From Paeniglutamicibacter terrestris (GTDB lineage Bacteria > Actinomycetota > Actinomycetes > Actinomycetales > Micrococcaceae): a stretch of 64,000 nt of DNA. Below, piece after piece: positions 8,691 through 17,210 of this stretch. The notes under the pieces are model-generated. The model worked only from the letters and a program-made list of their open reading frames with translations. It searched no databases and was not told the DNA's origin. The stretch lies in the NCBI RefSeq assembly GCF_012271785.1, contig NZ_JAAWVT010000004.1:62001-126000 (forward strand), read 5' to 3'. Position 1 is the stretch's first letter, and each line of letters opens with the position of its first letter. A program made the position numbers and the translations under genes.

Positions 8691-9965
8691 GTGCAGAAGG
8701 AGCCCACCACGCACCGCCACCCAGCCACGCGCTCAACCTTGCCCTGGGTCATCGTCGGGATCGTGATTGTGGCGTTGAGCCTGCGCGCTCCGATCATCGC
8801 GCCCACCGCGGTGATCACCGACATCCAGGCCGAAACCGGACTCAGCGCCGTCGGCGCGGGTCTGCTGACCGGATTACCGGTCCTGCTCTTTGCGCTGATG
8901 ACACCGCTGGCTACACGGAGCATCCGCCGCTTTGGCCCGGAAGGCACCATCGTTCTCTGTCTAGCAGGAGTGCTGGCCGGAACCATCATCCGCTCGCTGG
9001 GACCCGCCTCGGTGGTGCTGGCCGGAACCATGGTGATCGGTGCGGCGATGACCCTGGGGAACATCGCGGTTCCGGTATTAATCCGCCGCGATGTGCCCTT
9101 CAAACGGATCTCCGCCGCCACGGGTCTGTACTCGGCCACCATGAACATCGGTTCGATGGCCACGTTGTTGGGCACCGCGCCGCTGGCCGCAGTACTGGGC
9201 TGGCGCTGGGCGATCGCGGCCTGGGGTGTGGTCACGGCCGCGGGGCTGCTCTACTGGCTGCTACGCAAGGACCGCGCGGATACGCCCGACACCACCTTGC
9301 TCCAGCAATCCGCCACTCCAGGTGCCCACAACGGACCCGGTGCCTCGACCGCACAGCTCGCCCGCACCGCCGAAACTAGACGTTTTCGACGTGTTGTCTC
9401 CCTGCTGGTGCTGGCCTTTTGCGGTCAGTCCGCCGCCTACTTCGCCACCACCGCTTGGTTGCCGCTGCTCCTGGCCGACACTCGGGGACTGGACGCCGCA
9501 GCGTCGGGCGCGGCGTCCTCACTGTTCCAAATCGCCGCGGTCATCGGTGCGTTTGGCGTGCCACTGCTGGCCTCGCGTACCAAACTCTGGATTGCCACGG
9601 CGGTCATCGCCATGTTCTGGGTGGCGCTTCCGATCGGGCTACTTGCCGCTCCCGAGGCCTTTGTGCTCTGGGCCATCATCGGCGGAGTGGCCCAGGGTGG
9701 CGGGTTCACCGCCATCTTCTCAATCATCCCGCGCGTCGCACACAATAACGCCGACACCGCCAGCGCGTCGGCCCGCATCCAAACCGGCGGTTATCTTGCC
9801 GCGACCTGCGCCCCACCGCTGGCCGGATGGCTCAATGGCGCCACCGGTTCCTGGACCATGCCGCTAGCCCTGGTGCTTGCGGCGACGCTCGCCTTCTCCA
9901 TCGGCGGCCTCTTGGCGGCGCGGCTCGCCGAACGGCCGACGGGGCCGCGGATCCGTCCGGAATAG
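8691..9965 (+). CDS. CynX/NimT-family MFS transporter
   Basis: A 424-residue protein with 12 predicted membrane spans starting at residue 18. VALSLRAPIIAPTAVITDI near the first helix and the twin-domain layout mark it as CynX/NimT family, a distant relative of the divergent gene at 7273-8586. It starts at GTG 8691. The next gene, a flavin oxidoreductase, begins 29 bases after its stop, so uptake and oxidation of a shared compound is possible. Substrate unknown. Confidence 0.82.
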   Translation: MQKEPTTHRHPATRSTLPWVIVGIVIVALSLRAPIIAPTAVITDIQAETGLSAVGAGLLTGLPVLLFALMTPLATRSIRRFGPEGTIVLCLAGVLAGTIIRSLGPASVVLAGTMVIGAAMTLGNIAVPVLIRRDVPFKRISAATGLYSATMNIGSMATLLGTAPLAAVLGWRWAIAAWGVVTAAGLLYWLLRKDRADTPDTTLLQQSATPGAHNGPGASTAQLARTAETRRFRRVVSLLVLAFCGQSAAYFATTAWLPLLLADTRGLDAAASGAASSLFQIAAVIGAFGVPLLASRTKLWIATAVIAMFWVALPIGLLAAPEAFVLWAIIGGVAQGGGFTAIFSIIPRVAHNNADTASASARIQTGGYLAATCAPPLAGWLNGATGSWTMPLALVLAATLAFSIGGLLAARLAERPTGPRIRPE

Positions 9966-9994
9966 GAATCGCCAACGCGGTGTTGGCCTCCATT

Positions 9995-11017
9995 GTGAAG
10001 AACATCGGATTCCTATCATTCGGTCATTGGACCGACCACCCGCAGTCTGGCACGCGCAGCGCGTCGGACGCGTTGCTCCAAGCCATCGATCTCGCGGTTG
10101 CGGCGGAGGAGCTCGGGGCGGACGGCGCCCATTTCCGCGTCCACCACTTCGCCCAGCAGCACGCCTCCCCATTCCCGCTGCTCGCCGCGATCGGGGCGAA
10201 GACCAGCCGCATCGAGATCGGCACCGGCGTCATCGACATGCGCTACGAGAACCCGCTGTACATGGCGGAGGATGCCGGCGCCGCAGACCTCATCTCCGGC
10301 GGCCGACTGCAGCTGGGCATCAGCCGTGGTTCACCCGAACAGGTCATCGATGGGTGGCGTCACTTCGGCTTCTCCCCGGCCGCGGGTGAGTCGGACGCAG
10401 ACATGGGCCGGCGGCATACCGAACGCCTACTCCAGGTGCTCACCGGCGAGGGCTTCGCGGAACCGAGCCCCAACCCGATGTTCCCTAACCCGCCGGGATT
10501 ACTGCGCGTGGAGCCACATTCGCCAGGTCTACTCGAGCGCATCTGGTGGGGTTCGGGATCCAATGCCACCGCGGTGTGGGCAGCAAAACTGGGCATGAAT
10601 CTGCAGAGCTCCACGCTCAAGGACGACGAGAGCGGCAAGCCCTTCCATGTCCAGCAGGCCGAGCAGATCGCTCTCTACCGGGAGGCTTGGAAGGAGGCCG
10701 GGCACCAGCGGGAACCGCGGGTCTCGGTCAGTCGCAGCATTTTTGCCCTGACGGAAGAGCGCGACTGGCAATACTTCGGCCGCGACCGGCACAGCTCGGA
10801 TTCGGTGGGCAACATCGATCCAACAACGCGCGCGGTCTTTGGTAAGTCTTACGCTGGCGCCCCGGATGAGCTGATTGAGAAGTTGGCGCAGGACGAGGCG
10901 ATCGCTGCGGCGGACACCCTACTGCTCACCGTGCCCAACCAGCTCGGCGTCGAGTACAACACTCACGTCATTTCCTCGATTCTGACGCATGTGGCACCGG
11001 GGCTCGGCTGGCGCTAA
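9995..11017 (+). CDS. LLM-class flavin-dependent oxidoreductase (luciferase-like)
   Basis: A 340-residue bacterial luciferase-like monooxygenase with a TIM-barrel pattern: KNIGFLSFGHW at the N-terminus, AEELGADGAHFRVHHFAQQ, RIEIGTGVIDMRYENPLYMA and GRLQLGISRGSPEQVIDGW. I chose GTG 9995, which gives the usual MKxIGFLSFGHW start; an in-frame GTG at 9980 is the alternative. It probably shares a transcript with the transporter ending at 9965. Members use reduced flavin (FMNH2 or F420) to oxidise varied small molecules; the substrate here is unknown. Confidence 0.85.
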   Translation: MKNIGFLSFGHWTDHPQSGTRSASDALLQAIDLAVAAEELGADGAHFRVHHFAQQHASPFPLLAAIGAKTSRIEIGTGVIDMRYENPLYMAEDAGAADLISGGRLQLGISRGSPEQVIDGWRHFGFSPAAGESDADMGRRHTERLLQVLTGEGFAEPSPNPMFPNPPGLLRVEPHSPGLLERIWWGSGSNATAVWAAKLGMNLQSSTLKDDESGKPFHVQQAEQIALYREAWKEAGHQREPRVSVSRSIFALTEERDWQYFGRDRHSSDSVGNIDPTTRAVFGKSYAGAPDELIEKLAQDEAIAAADTLLLTVPNQLGVEYNTHVISSILTHVAPGLGWR

Positions 11018-11185
11018 TGGGGGCCACGGCCTCCATCTCCACGAGCTGATTGTCGTAGCCAAGCACGCTGGGGGCCAAAAGCGCGCTTGGCACCTCGATT
11101 GCCGCTGGCTCATGACTGGCATTTTCATCGCCTCACCCATGAGCTTTGTGCAGCGAGACCTCACTCTCGACTCGGCGCGGCTCTG
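11013..11185 (-). pseudogene. Possible remnant of a RidA-family gene
   Basis: On the minus strand an open stretch of about 40 codons reads HEPAAIEVPSALL then LVEMEAVAPIS, which resembles the C-terminal end of RidA/YjgF deaminases (VEIEAIA signature). A stop codon (11133-11135) separates it from any N-terminal part and no start is present. It lies in the 219-base gap after the flavin oxidoreductase. The match is short and judged by eye. Confidence 0.35.
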
Positions 11186-11236
11186 GTACACCGCGGTCCT
11201 CCCCCAACCTTCCCTGCCACTGGGTAGGGTCGGGGC

Positions 11237-11611
11237 ATGATCGATTTTAACAATGCCTCAGTGTTTAAGCTCAGCCCGTGCAATCCCGGCGATGTGGCGG
11301 GCGAAATCACTCCCCTCTTTGTTCAGGGCGAGGAGCTGCTCGCCGCCTTCAAGGGTGCGCGCGACTACGTGGTCTTCACCAACAAACGGCTCATAGCGGT
11401 GAACATTCAGGGCCTCACGGGCAAAAAGCGCGACTACACGTCGCTGCCCTATTCCAAGGTCCAGGCGTTTTCCGTGGAGACCGCAGGCACTTTTGACCTC
11501 GATGCCGAGCTGGATTTGTGGTTCAGTTCCCTGGGCAAGGTCCGCCTCGAGTTTAAGGGCAAGGTTGATGTGCGGGCACTCTCCCAGCTCATCGCTTCCC
11601 ACGTCCTGTAG
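11237..11611 (+). CDS. Bacterial PH-domain protein
   Basis: This 124-residue protein is a single bacterial pleckstrin-homology domain: AFKGARDYVVFTNKRLIAVN followed by a KKRDYTSLPYSKVQAFSVET strand pair and a terminal helix is the bPH_1 (YvbH-like) pattern. It has no membrane segment and no enzymatic motif. These proteins form rings in known structures, but their role is not established. It stands alone between the oxidoreductase and the convergent permease. Confidence 0.8.
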   Translation: MIDFNNASVFKLSPCNPGDVAGEITPLFVQGEELLAAFKGARDYVVFTNKRLIAVNIQGLTGKKRDYTSLPYSKVQAFSVETAGTFDLDAELDLWFSSLGKVRLEFKGKVDVRALSQLIASHVL

Positions 11612-11649
11612 TCGGTTATTGACCGACGAGTCAGCCCCCTAGCCGCAAG

Positions 11650-11691
11650 ACAACGGCGGGGTCGCCCCTGCTGGGGTGGCCCCGCCGTTGT
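11650..11691. terminator. Bidirectional hairpin between the PH-domain gene and cycA
   Basis: Arms ACAACGGCGGGG (11650-11661) and CCCCGCCGTTGT (11680-11691) form a perfect 12-base stem. It lies in the short gap between two convergent genes. There is no long U-tract, as is common in high-GC actinobacteria. Confidence 0.6.
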
Positions 11692-11724
11692 AGTGTGTGA
11701 AGCGGTTTTGCTCTGCCCTGCTTG

Positions 11725-13194
11725 TTACTTCGAGACCATCTCACGGAGGTCAAGGCCGGCGTTGAACGCCGCGGCGCTCTGGCGTTCGGAGGCGACCTTT
11801 GCCTCGTGGGCGCTGCGCAGCCTTTCGTGCGCAGGGTTACGGCGCAGCATCAGGTAGCCGATTCCCAGGGCAACGAACCAGATCGGGGTGAAGATCAGCG
11901 CCATCAGTGTGTCGGCCTGGGTGGTTAGTGCCCAGATGATGAAGCCGAAGAAGGCCAGCACCACGTAGGGCATGAACGCCCCGCCAGGCATCTTGAATTT
12001 ACTCTCAGCATGCAGCTGCGGGCGACGACGGCGGAAGACGATGTAGCTGATCAAGATGATCGACCAGACGAACATGAAGCACAATGCCGAGATCGTGGTG
12101 ACCAGGGTGAAGGCCTCGGCCACGGAGCCCTCCGCGTAGAGCAGCGCCACGCCGGCGAGCAGGAACATGCAGGAGAAGAGCAGCGCGTTCTTCGGAACCT
12201 TGGTCCGCGAGAGCTTGCTGAACGCCTTGGGAGCGTCGCCTTCCTCTGCCAGTCCGTGGATCATGCGGGAGGTCGAGTAGATGCCGGAGTTGGCACTGGA
12301 GGTTGCCGAGGTGAGCACCACGAAGTTGACCACGCCTGCCGCTCCGGCCAGGCCAGCGAGGGCGAACATGCCCACAAACGGGGATTCGTCGGCGCTGAAC
12401 AGGTTCCATGGCTGGACCGCCATCAGGATGATCAGGGCACCGACGTAGAAGAAGAGGATGCGGATCGGGATGGAGTTGATGGCACGAGGCAGCGTCTTCT
12501 CCGGATCCTTGGTCTCGGCGGCGGTGGTGCCGACCAGCTCGATACCCACAAAGGCGAACACGGCGATCTGGAAGCCTGCAACAAAGCCCATGAAGCCGGT
12601 CGGGAACATCCCGCCATCGTTCCAAAGGTTCGCGAAGGAAGCGGTGGCGCCGTTGTTCTCGAAACCGGTGATGATCATGACCAGACCGACAACAATCAGC
12701 GCGCCAATCGCAATGATCTTGATGAGTGCGAACCAGAATTCGGTTTCACCGAAGTTCTTCACGCTCGGCAAGTTTAGTGCCAAGAGCAGCAGGATGCAGG
12801 CGACGGCCGGGATCCACAAGGCCAGATCCGCCCACCAGAAAGCTACGTAGTGGGCGATGGCCACCACGTCGGCGATTCCGGTGACGATCCAGCAGAACCA
12901 GTAGGTCCAACCCGTGAAGAAGGCAGCCCACGGACCCAGGAGGTCTCCGGCGAAGTCGGAAAAGCTCTTGTAGTTCGTGTTGCTCAGGAGCACTTCACCC
13001 ATGGCGCGCATCACGAAGAAGAGCATGAAACCAATGATCATGTATACGAAAATGACCGAGGGACCAGCGACCGAAATGGTCTTGCCGGAGCCCATGAACA
13101 ATCCGGTGCCAATGGCCCCGCCGAGCGCGATCAGTTGGATGTGCCTGTTGGATAGCCCACGCTCGAGGTGGGGCGCGGAAGTGGTATTGCTCAT
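11725..13194 (-). CDS. cycA: D-serine/D-alanine/glycine permease CycA
   Basis: A 489-residue amino acid-polyamine-organocation (APC) permease with 12 membrane spans. LERGLSNRHIQLIALGGAIG followed by TGLFMGSGKTISVAGPS is the CycA subgroup signature. The ATG at 13194 has GGAAGG upstream. A tandem glycine riboswitch lies in its leader (13522-13712), which directly supports glycine (and probably D-alanine, D-serine) as substrate. It is the only gene of this transcript before the convergent terminator at 11650-11691. The leader between riboswitch and start is about 330 bases long and carries a strong hairpin. Confidence 0.9.
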   Translation of the reverse strand: MSNTTSAPHLERGLSNRHIQLIALGGAIGTGLFMGSGKTISVAGPSVIFVYMIIGFMLFFVMRAMGEVLLSNTNYKSFSDFAGDLLGPWAAFFTGWTYWFCWIVTGIADVVAIAHYVAFWWADLALWIPAVACILLLLALNLPSVKNFGETEFWFALIKIIAIGALIVVGLVMIITGFENNGATASFANLWNDGGMFPTGFMGFVAGFQIAVFAFVGIELVGTTAAETKDPEKTLPRAINSIPIRILFFYVGALIILMAVQPWNLFSADESPFVGMFALAGLAGAAGVVNFVVLTSATSSANSGIYSTSRMIHGLAEEGDAPKAFSKLSRTKVPKNALLFSCMFLLAGVALLYAEGSVAEAFTLVTTISALCFMFVWSIILISYIVFRRRRPQLHAESKFKMPGGAFMPYVVLAFFGFIIWALTTQADTLMALIFTPIWFVALGIGYLMLRRNPAHERLRSAHEAKVASERQSAAAFNAGLDLREMVSK

Positions 13195-13363
13195 GCTGTT
13201 GCCTTCCAAATGGGTGCTGGTGCTTCGGTGGCGTGCCATGGACGACTCCCTAGTGGGAATCACCGTGTGGATGCGAGGCTCCGAATCGAGTCCTCCGCGT
13301 GGTTCTCCGAGGCAACCATTCCCGAGCCGGTGCGCTTGCAGGAATGCCTAGCGGCGGTGCGCG

Positions 13364-13406
13364 GGCCAAACTCCGGATCCAGCACAGCGGGATCCGGAGT
13401 TTGGCC
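13364..13406. repeat. Perfect 17-base inverted repeat in the cycA leader
   Basis: Arms GGCCAAACTCCGGATCC (13364-13380) and its exact complement (13390-13406) enclose a 9-base loop. It lies between the glycine riboswitch and cycA. No U-run follows on either strand. It could be part of the riboswitch expression platform, a rho-assisted stop, or a protein site. Confidence 0.6.
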
Positions 13407-13521
13407 AGCGGGCGCGCCGAAGGGCAACCGGGCAGTGGCGTGGGTGGTTAGCATCTTGGAGGAACTCCTGAATCACGCGCGGCAGATGCCGCACTGTTCT
13501 TGGATCCTCCCCAATCTGTAT

Positions 13522-13712
13522 ACGTACCTGAGAGTTTCCATCCTTACCCCGTGAGGGAAAAGGACTTGCTCCTTCGGTGAGCGCGGGCTAAACCGCGCTG
13601 CTTTCCAGATTTGCCTCTTCGTGGCGGTACGGGGGCCTGAGAGTTTCCTGGGGAGGAATTGCTCCTACGGCGCCCGTCCATGGTGTGAACGGGACTCTCC
13701 CGCCACGTGTCA
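13522..13712 (-). ncRNA. Tandem glycine riboswitch upstream of cycA
   Basis: Read on the minus strand, two aptamers of the glycine riboswitch occur in tandem. The first has GGGAGAGTCCCG (about 13690-13701), CGCCGTAGGAGCAA and AACTCTCAGGCCCCC; the second has CACCGAAGGAGCAAG and AACTCTCAGGTA (ending near 13525). These are the conserved blocks around the glycine pocket of each aptamer. The RNA precedes cycA, whose product imports glycine. In actinobacteria such switches usually activate glycine use or, at transporters, repress uptake; the direction here is not evident. Confidence 0.92.
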
Positions 13713-13740
13713 ACGGCAAGTTGTTTGTGTCTGCAGTCAT

Positions 13741-13769
13741 AACTTACGCGGCGAGTCCCTGTGGTGCAA
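13741..13769 (-). promoter_or_regulatory. Likely promoter of the riboswitch-cycA transcript
   Basis: On the minus strand TTGCAC (13764-13769) and TAAGTT (13741-13746) are separated by 17 bases, a good sigma-70-type arrangement, ending about 30 bases before the first aptamer. Confidence 0.4.
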
Positions 13770-13902
13770 ATCACAGCATGTTTTATTTCGCGCAAGTCCA
13801 TAGGCTGGCCGATGACTTGGGTTTTAGCACCCAAAAGCAGCCCTTCACATTTGGCACAAAAAGCTCGCAATGGCTCGCTGATGACGCATTTGTACGGCTT
13901 GC

Positions 13903-14304
13903 TTAGCTGTTGGAATAGAGAACTTGCAGCGCCGCACGCAGGCCTTCCCGACGTCCCATGGCTCCCGGCATGGCCTGACGAAGCGGCTCCGCTTCATTCA
14001 AAGCGTCCCAGAATCCCTCCGTGGGCAGCGAGGGCGGCGGGACGATGAACCAGCAGTCCGCCGCCGGGTTCGGCGGGCCGGGAACGCCAGCGTCGGTCAA
14101 GTAGGCAGCGATCTCTTTAGCCGCCACACCCAGGTTCAGGTCCTCCGTTTCCCTGCCTTCGCGCGGGAGACGAAAAAGAACATTGGGCACGCCCAGTTTC
14201 AAGAGACTAGCGATAGCGAGGAATCCGAATCCGCTGTTCGGTACCTCAACCGCACCAAGCGGCGGGTAAGCCAAGGGAACAGATTCCCAGTCGTTTGCAT
14301 TCAT
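13903..14304 (-). CDS. Hypothetical protein
   Basis: A 133-residue protein that I do not recognise. It has no membrane segment; it is proline- and leucine-rich with a central hydrophobic stretch (GFGFLAIASLLKLGVPNVLF) and an acidic, alanine-rich second half. ATG at 14304. It lies upstream of, and in the same direction as, the cycA leader, about 130 bases from that promoter, and diverges from the kinase-like gene. Coding is supported by length and codon use only. Confidence 0.5.
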   Translation of the reverse strand: MNANDWESVPLAYPPLGAVEVPNSGFGFLAIASLLKLGVPNVLFRLPREGRETEDLNLGVAAKEIAAYLTDAGVPGPPNPAADCWFIVPPPSLPTEGFWDALNEAEPLRQAMPGAMGRREGLRAALQVLYSNS

Positions 14305-14727
14305 GCATCCTCCGTGGCCAGTGAACGGGGCGCTTGACCCCGGCGCGGCCAGCCTAGTGGACGCACACCGGCTGCGATAGGGGGACGGCGAGAGGCATGA
14401 AAAGTGCTCGCCACGTCTCCGGCGCGTGTGTGGGACTTATGCAGCACCCAAAAAGCCGTTCGGCACAAAGACGCACGTTCCCACGGCCGTCGACGATTAT
14501 CGCCAACACTTTCTCAAGCATCAGGTCAAGGGACGATACGCGTTTCACAGCAATGAAGGCGGAATGGCCCCAACCAGCTATCGAGGCGCGGGCAGTAACC
14601 CTACCCGGCCATGCCAGCCGTCAGGTTCACGGGAAATCCACAGTCTAGGTTGGCATCGAATCCGTCGCGTTGTTCGTTGAACTGACAGAGAGATCTCACC
14701 GAATCAACCAACGGAGTCCTTGCCTTA
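14305..14727. other. Gene-free stretch of 423 bases
   Basis: Several short overlapping frames exist but none has a convincing start, ribosome site or protein character. It separates two divergent genes and should contain both promoters. I see no strong repeat or RNA structure. Confidence 0.5.
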
Positions 14728-15381
14728 ATGTCCACCGCTTTACGAACGAGAAACGGCACCCTGCCGAATCCGCGGCATATCGGTGCCTTTGCGGATGATT
14801 CGTCGCGCCGTCGGACCATCGTGTTGCTGGGCATAGACGGAGCGGGCAAGACCACTGCCGCAGAGTCGCTGGTTAAAGTTTTGAAACTTTCCGGCACGCC
14901 GGCCCAGCTCCTCCGTAACCCTGCCGGTCGCCGTTGGCTCTCGCGCGTGGCCGAACGCTTCGGCACTTCGCTTTCACCGTCCTGGGCCAATCGTATTGAG
15001 TCCGTGGTGCGGTGCGTTAACGTCTTGCGCGCGCATCTCAAGGCCACGACTTTTCATGGGACCACGGTGATGGACCGCCATATTGCCTGCCAGCTGGTCT
15101 TGCAATCCGTCCGCGGCCTGCCCCGGGGACACGTATTACCGTGGCTCATCGCCCGACTTCCGCGTCCGGAAGCCATCGTGCTGCTCGACCTTCCGGCCGA
15201 GCTAGCCCAGGCCCGGATTATTTTGCGGGGCGAGGACAGCGAAACTCTGCTGTATCTGGAGTCCGCCCGCGAAGCGTACCTCCGAATTGCGCAGGACAAG
15301 GGCTGGCACATCATTGACGGGTCAGCGGACCCTGAGCAGGTACTGTCCAATATCGCCAGGGTCGTCTCTCGAGCGTCCTGA
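14728..15381 (+). CDS. Thymidylate-kinase-like P-loop protein
   Basis: A 217-residue protein with a Walker A loop GIDGAGKTTAAESL (about residues 35-48), a DRH motif (VMDRHIACQLV) in the LID/DRX position and VLLDLPAELAQARI as the late strand of dTMP-kinase-like enzymes. The first 30 residues are a polar extension. It resembles the thymidylate kinase superfamily but lacks close agreement with essential Tmk, so it may phosphorylate another substrate. Monocistronic by context. An alternative start downstream cannot be excluded. Confidence 0.65.
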   Translation: MSTALRTRNGTLPNPRHIGAFADDSSRRRTIVLLGIDGAGKTTAAESLVKVLKLSGTPAQLLRNPAGRRWLSRVAERFGTSLSPSWANRIESVVRCVNVLRAHLKATTFHGTTVMDRHIACQLVLQSVRGLPRGHVLPWLIARLPRPEAIVLLDLPAELAQARIILRGEDSETLLYLESAREAYLRIAQDKGWHIIDGSADPEQVLSNIARVVSRAS

Positions 15382-15766
15382 GCCAATTGACTCGACCGGT
15401 GCTATATCCGCTCAACTGGATCCTCGCTCTTCCCCTTGCGCATCCGAGCTGCCTCGTCAGCCCCAACCGAACGCCGACTTGAGCCGCAATGAACAGGGCA
15501 TTCTGTAGCTTCCGATAAATCCTGTGCTTCTTCGGCCGTTTCCGTGTAGTCCAGACCATATTCCATGCTTCTTCATCGCTTTGATGCGTGGCAGCTCACA
15601 TTTTGCGATTAAGAGAAGAAGTGCAAATCTTTCCTCGATTACCCCCTACCTGACTCTGGAAAAGTGCGGAAATGTAGTTCTTACGCAGAAAGAACGCCGG
15701 AAGAACCTACTGGGATCACGAAGACGATCCCGGCCCGGCACCCGGCAATCCAGCAAGGAGAAGGCA
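15382..15766. other. Long 5' region of aceA (385 bases), no gene seen
   Basis: No coding frame with a ribosome site is visible. The stretch should hold the aceA promoter. ATTTTGCGA and GTGCAAAT near 15600-15630 resemble half-sites of RamB-type acetate regulators known from Corynebacterium, but this is only a by-eye hint. Confidence 0.4.
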
Positions 15767-17068
15767 ATGACCGAGCAAAATTCGACCGAAACCCGCATCG
15801 CAGCAATCGAAGAGGATTGGGCAAACAACCCGCGATGGACCGGAACTACTCGTGATTACTCGGCAGCCGACGTCGTGAAGCTCCAGGGCTCGGTACAGGA
15901 AGAGCACACGCTGGCCAAGCGAGGTTCACAGAAGCTCTGGAAGCAGCTCACCGAGGAAGCACCGACCGGCGGATACACCAACGCACTGGGCGCCTTGACC
16001 GGCAACCAGGCTGTACAGCAGGTCAAGGCCGGCCTTCGAGCCATCTACCTTTCCGGCTGGCAGGTTGCCGCAGATGCCAACCTCGCCGGTCAGACCTACC
16101 CGGACCAGTCGCTCTACCCGGCCAACTCGGTACCGCTGGTGGTGCGCCGCATCAACAACGCACTGCTTCGCGCCGACCAGATCGAGCACGCCGAGGGCAT
16201 CAAGACAGTCGAGGATTGGCTCGTCCCGATCGTGGCCGATGCAGAGGCCGGCTTCGGCGGCCCGCTAAACGCTTACGAGCTGATGAAGTCGATGATTTCC
16301 TCGGGCGCCTCAGGTGTCCACTGGGAAGATCAGCTCGCCAGCGAAAAGAAGTGTGGTCACTTGGGAGGCAAGGTCCTGATCCCGACCCAGCAGCACGTTC
16401 GCACCCTGAACGCCGCTCGCCTTGCAGCAGACGTCGCCGGCACACCGTCCGTCGTCATCGCTCGCACCGACGCCGAGGCAGCAACCCTGATCACCTCGGA
16501 CGTTGATGAGCGCGACAAGCCGTTTATCACCGGCGAGCGCACCGCCGAAGGCTTCTACAAGGTCACCAACGGCATCGAACCCTGCATCGCCCGGGCCAAG
16601 GCCTACGCACCGTACTCCGACCTCATCTGGATGGAGACCGGCACCCCGGACCTGGAACTGGCACGCAAGTTCGCCGAGGCAGTCAAGGCCGACTTCCCGG
16701 ACCAGATGCTCTCCTACAACTGCTCCCCTTCCTTCAACTGGAAGAAGCACCTAGACGATGCAACCATCGCCAAGTTCCAGCGCGAACTCGGTGCCATGGG
16801 CTTCACCTTCCAGTTCATCACCCTCGCCGGCTTCCACGCCCTGAACCACTCGATGTTCAACTTGGCCCACGGCTACGCCCGTGACGGCATGAGCGCCTAC
16901 GTCGAGCTTCAGGAAGCGGAATTCGCCTCCGAGGTACGCGGCTACACCGCCACCAAGCACCAGCGCGAGGTCGGCACCGGCTACTTCGACGACATCGCCA
17001 CCGTTCTGAACCCGAACGCCTCGACCCTGGCCCTGGCCGGATCCACCGAAGCCGGACAGTTCCACTAA
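15767..17068 (+). CDS. aceA: Isocitrate lyase
   Basis: This 433-residue enzyme cleaves isocitrate to glyoxylate and succinate, the first step of the glyoxylate shunt. The family signature with the catalytic cysteine is present as [13 protein letters not shown] (about residues 190-202), and the conserved [12 protein letters not shown] near residue 318 closes the active site. The ATG at 15767 is preceded by AAGGAGAAGG. Length fits the roughly 430-residue bacterial AceA. Malate synthase follows 142 bases downstream with its own ribosome site, so growth on acetate or fatty acids is served by adjacent genes. Confidence 0.95.
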   Translation: MTEQNSTETRIAAIEEDWANNPRWTGTTRDYSAADVVKLQGSVQEEHTLAKRGSQKLWKQLTEEAPTGGYTNALGALTGNQAVQQVKAGLRAIYLSGWQVAADANLAGQTYPDQSLYPANSVPLVVRRINNALLRADQIEHAEGIKTVEDWLVPIVADAEAGFGGPLNAYELMKSMISSGASGVHWEDQLASEKKCGHLGGKVLIPTQQHVRTLNAARLAADVAGTPSVVIARTDAEAATLITSDVDERDKPFITGERTAEGFYKVTNGIEPCIARAKAYAPYSDLIWMETGTPDLELARKFAEAVKADFPDQMLSYNCSPSFNWKKHLDDATIAKFQRELGAMGFTFQFITLAGFHALNHSMFNLAHGYARDGMSAYVELQEAEFASEVRGYTATKHQREVGTGYFDDIATVLNPNASTLALAGSTEAGQFH

Positions 17069-17098
17069 ACACCCCGGGCGTTTTCCCGCCCACGGCAT

Positions 17099-17132
17099 CG
17101 GTGGGGTCGACCGAACACGGTCGGCCCCACCG
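17099..17132. terminator. Strong hairpin between aceA and aceB
   Basis: A 15-base stem, CGGTGGGGTCGACCG (17099-17113) with its complement (17118-17132, one G-T pair) around an AACA loop. No U-tract follows. It may end or stabilise the aceA message and set different levels of the two shunt enzymes. Confidence 0.5.
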
Positions 17133-17210
17133 GGCCACTCCGCCTTGGCCCACCTGCCGCCAGGCACACATCCCACCCATAAACATTTGATCCAAGAAGG
17201 AGTCACAGCC

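Noticed and set aside
13260-13454. 64-codon minus-strand frame just before cycA
   Set aside because: It has an ATG with a distant AGGAG, but no protein-like pattern and it crosses the perfect hairpin. I do not call it a gene, though a leader peptide is possible.
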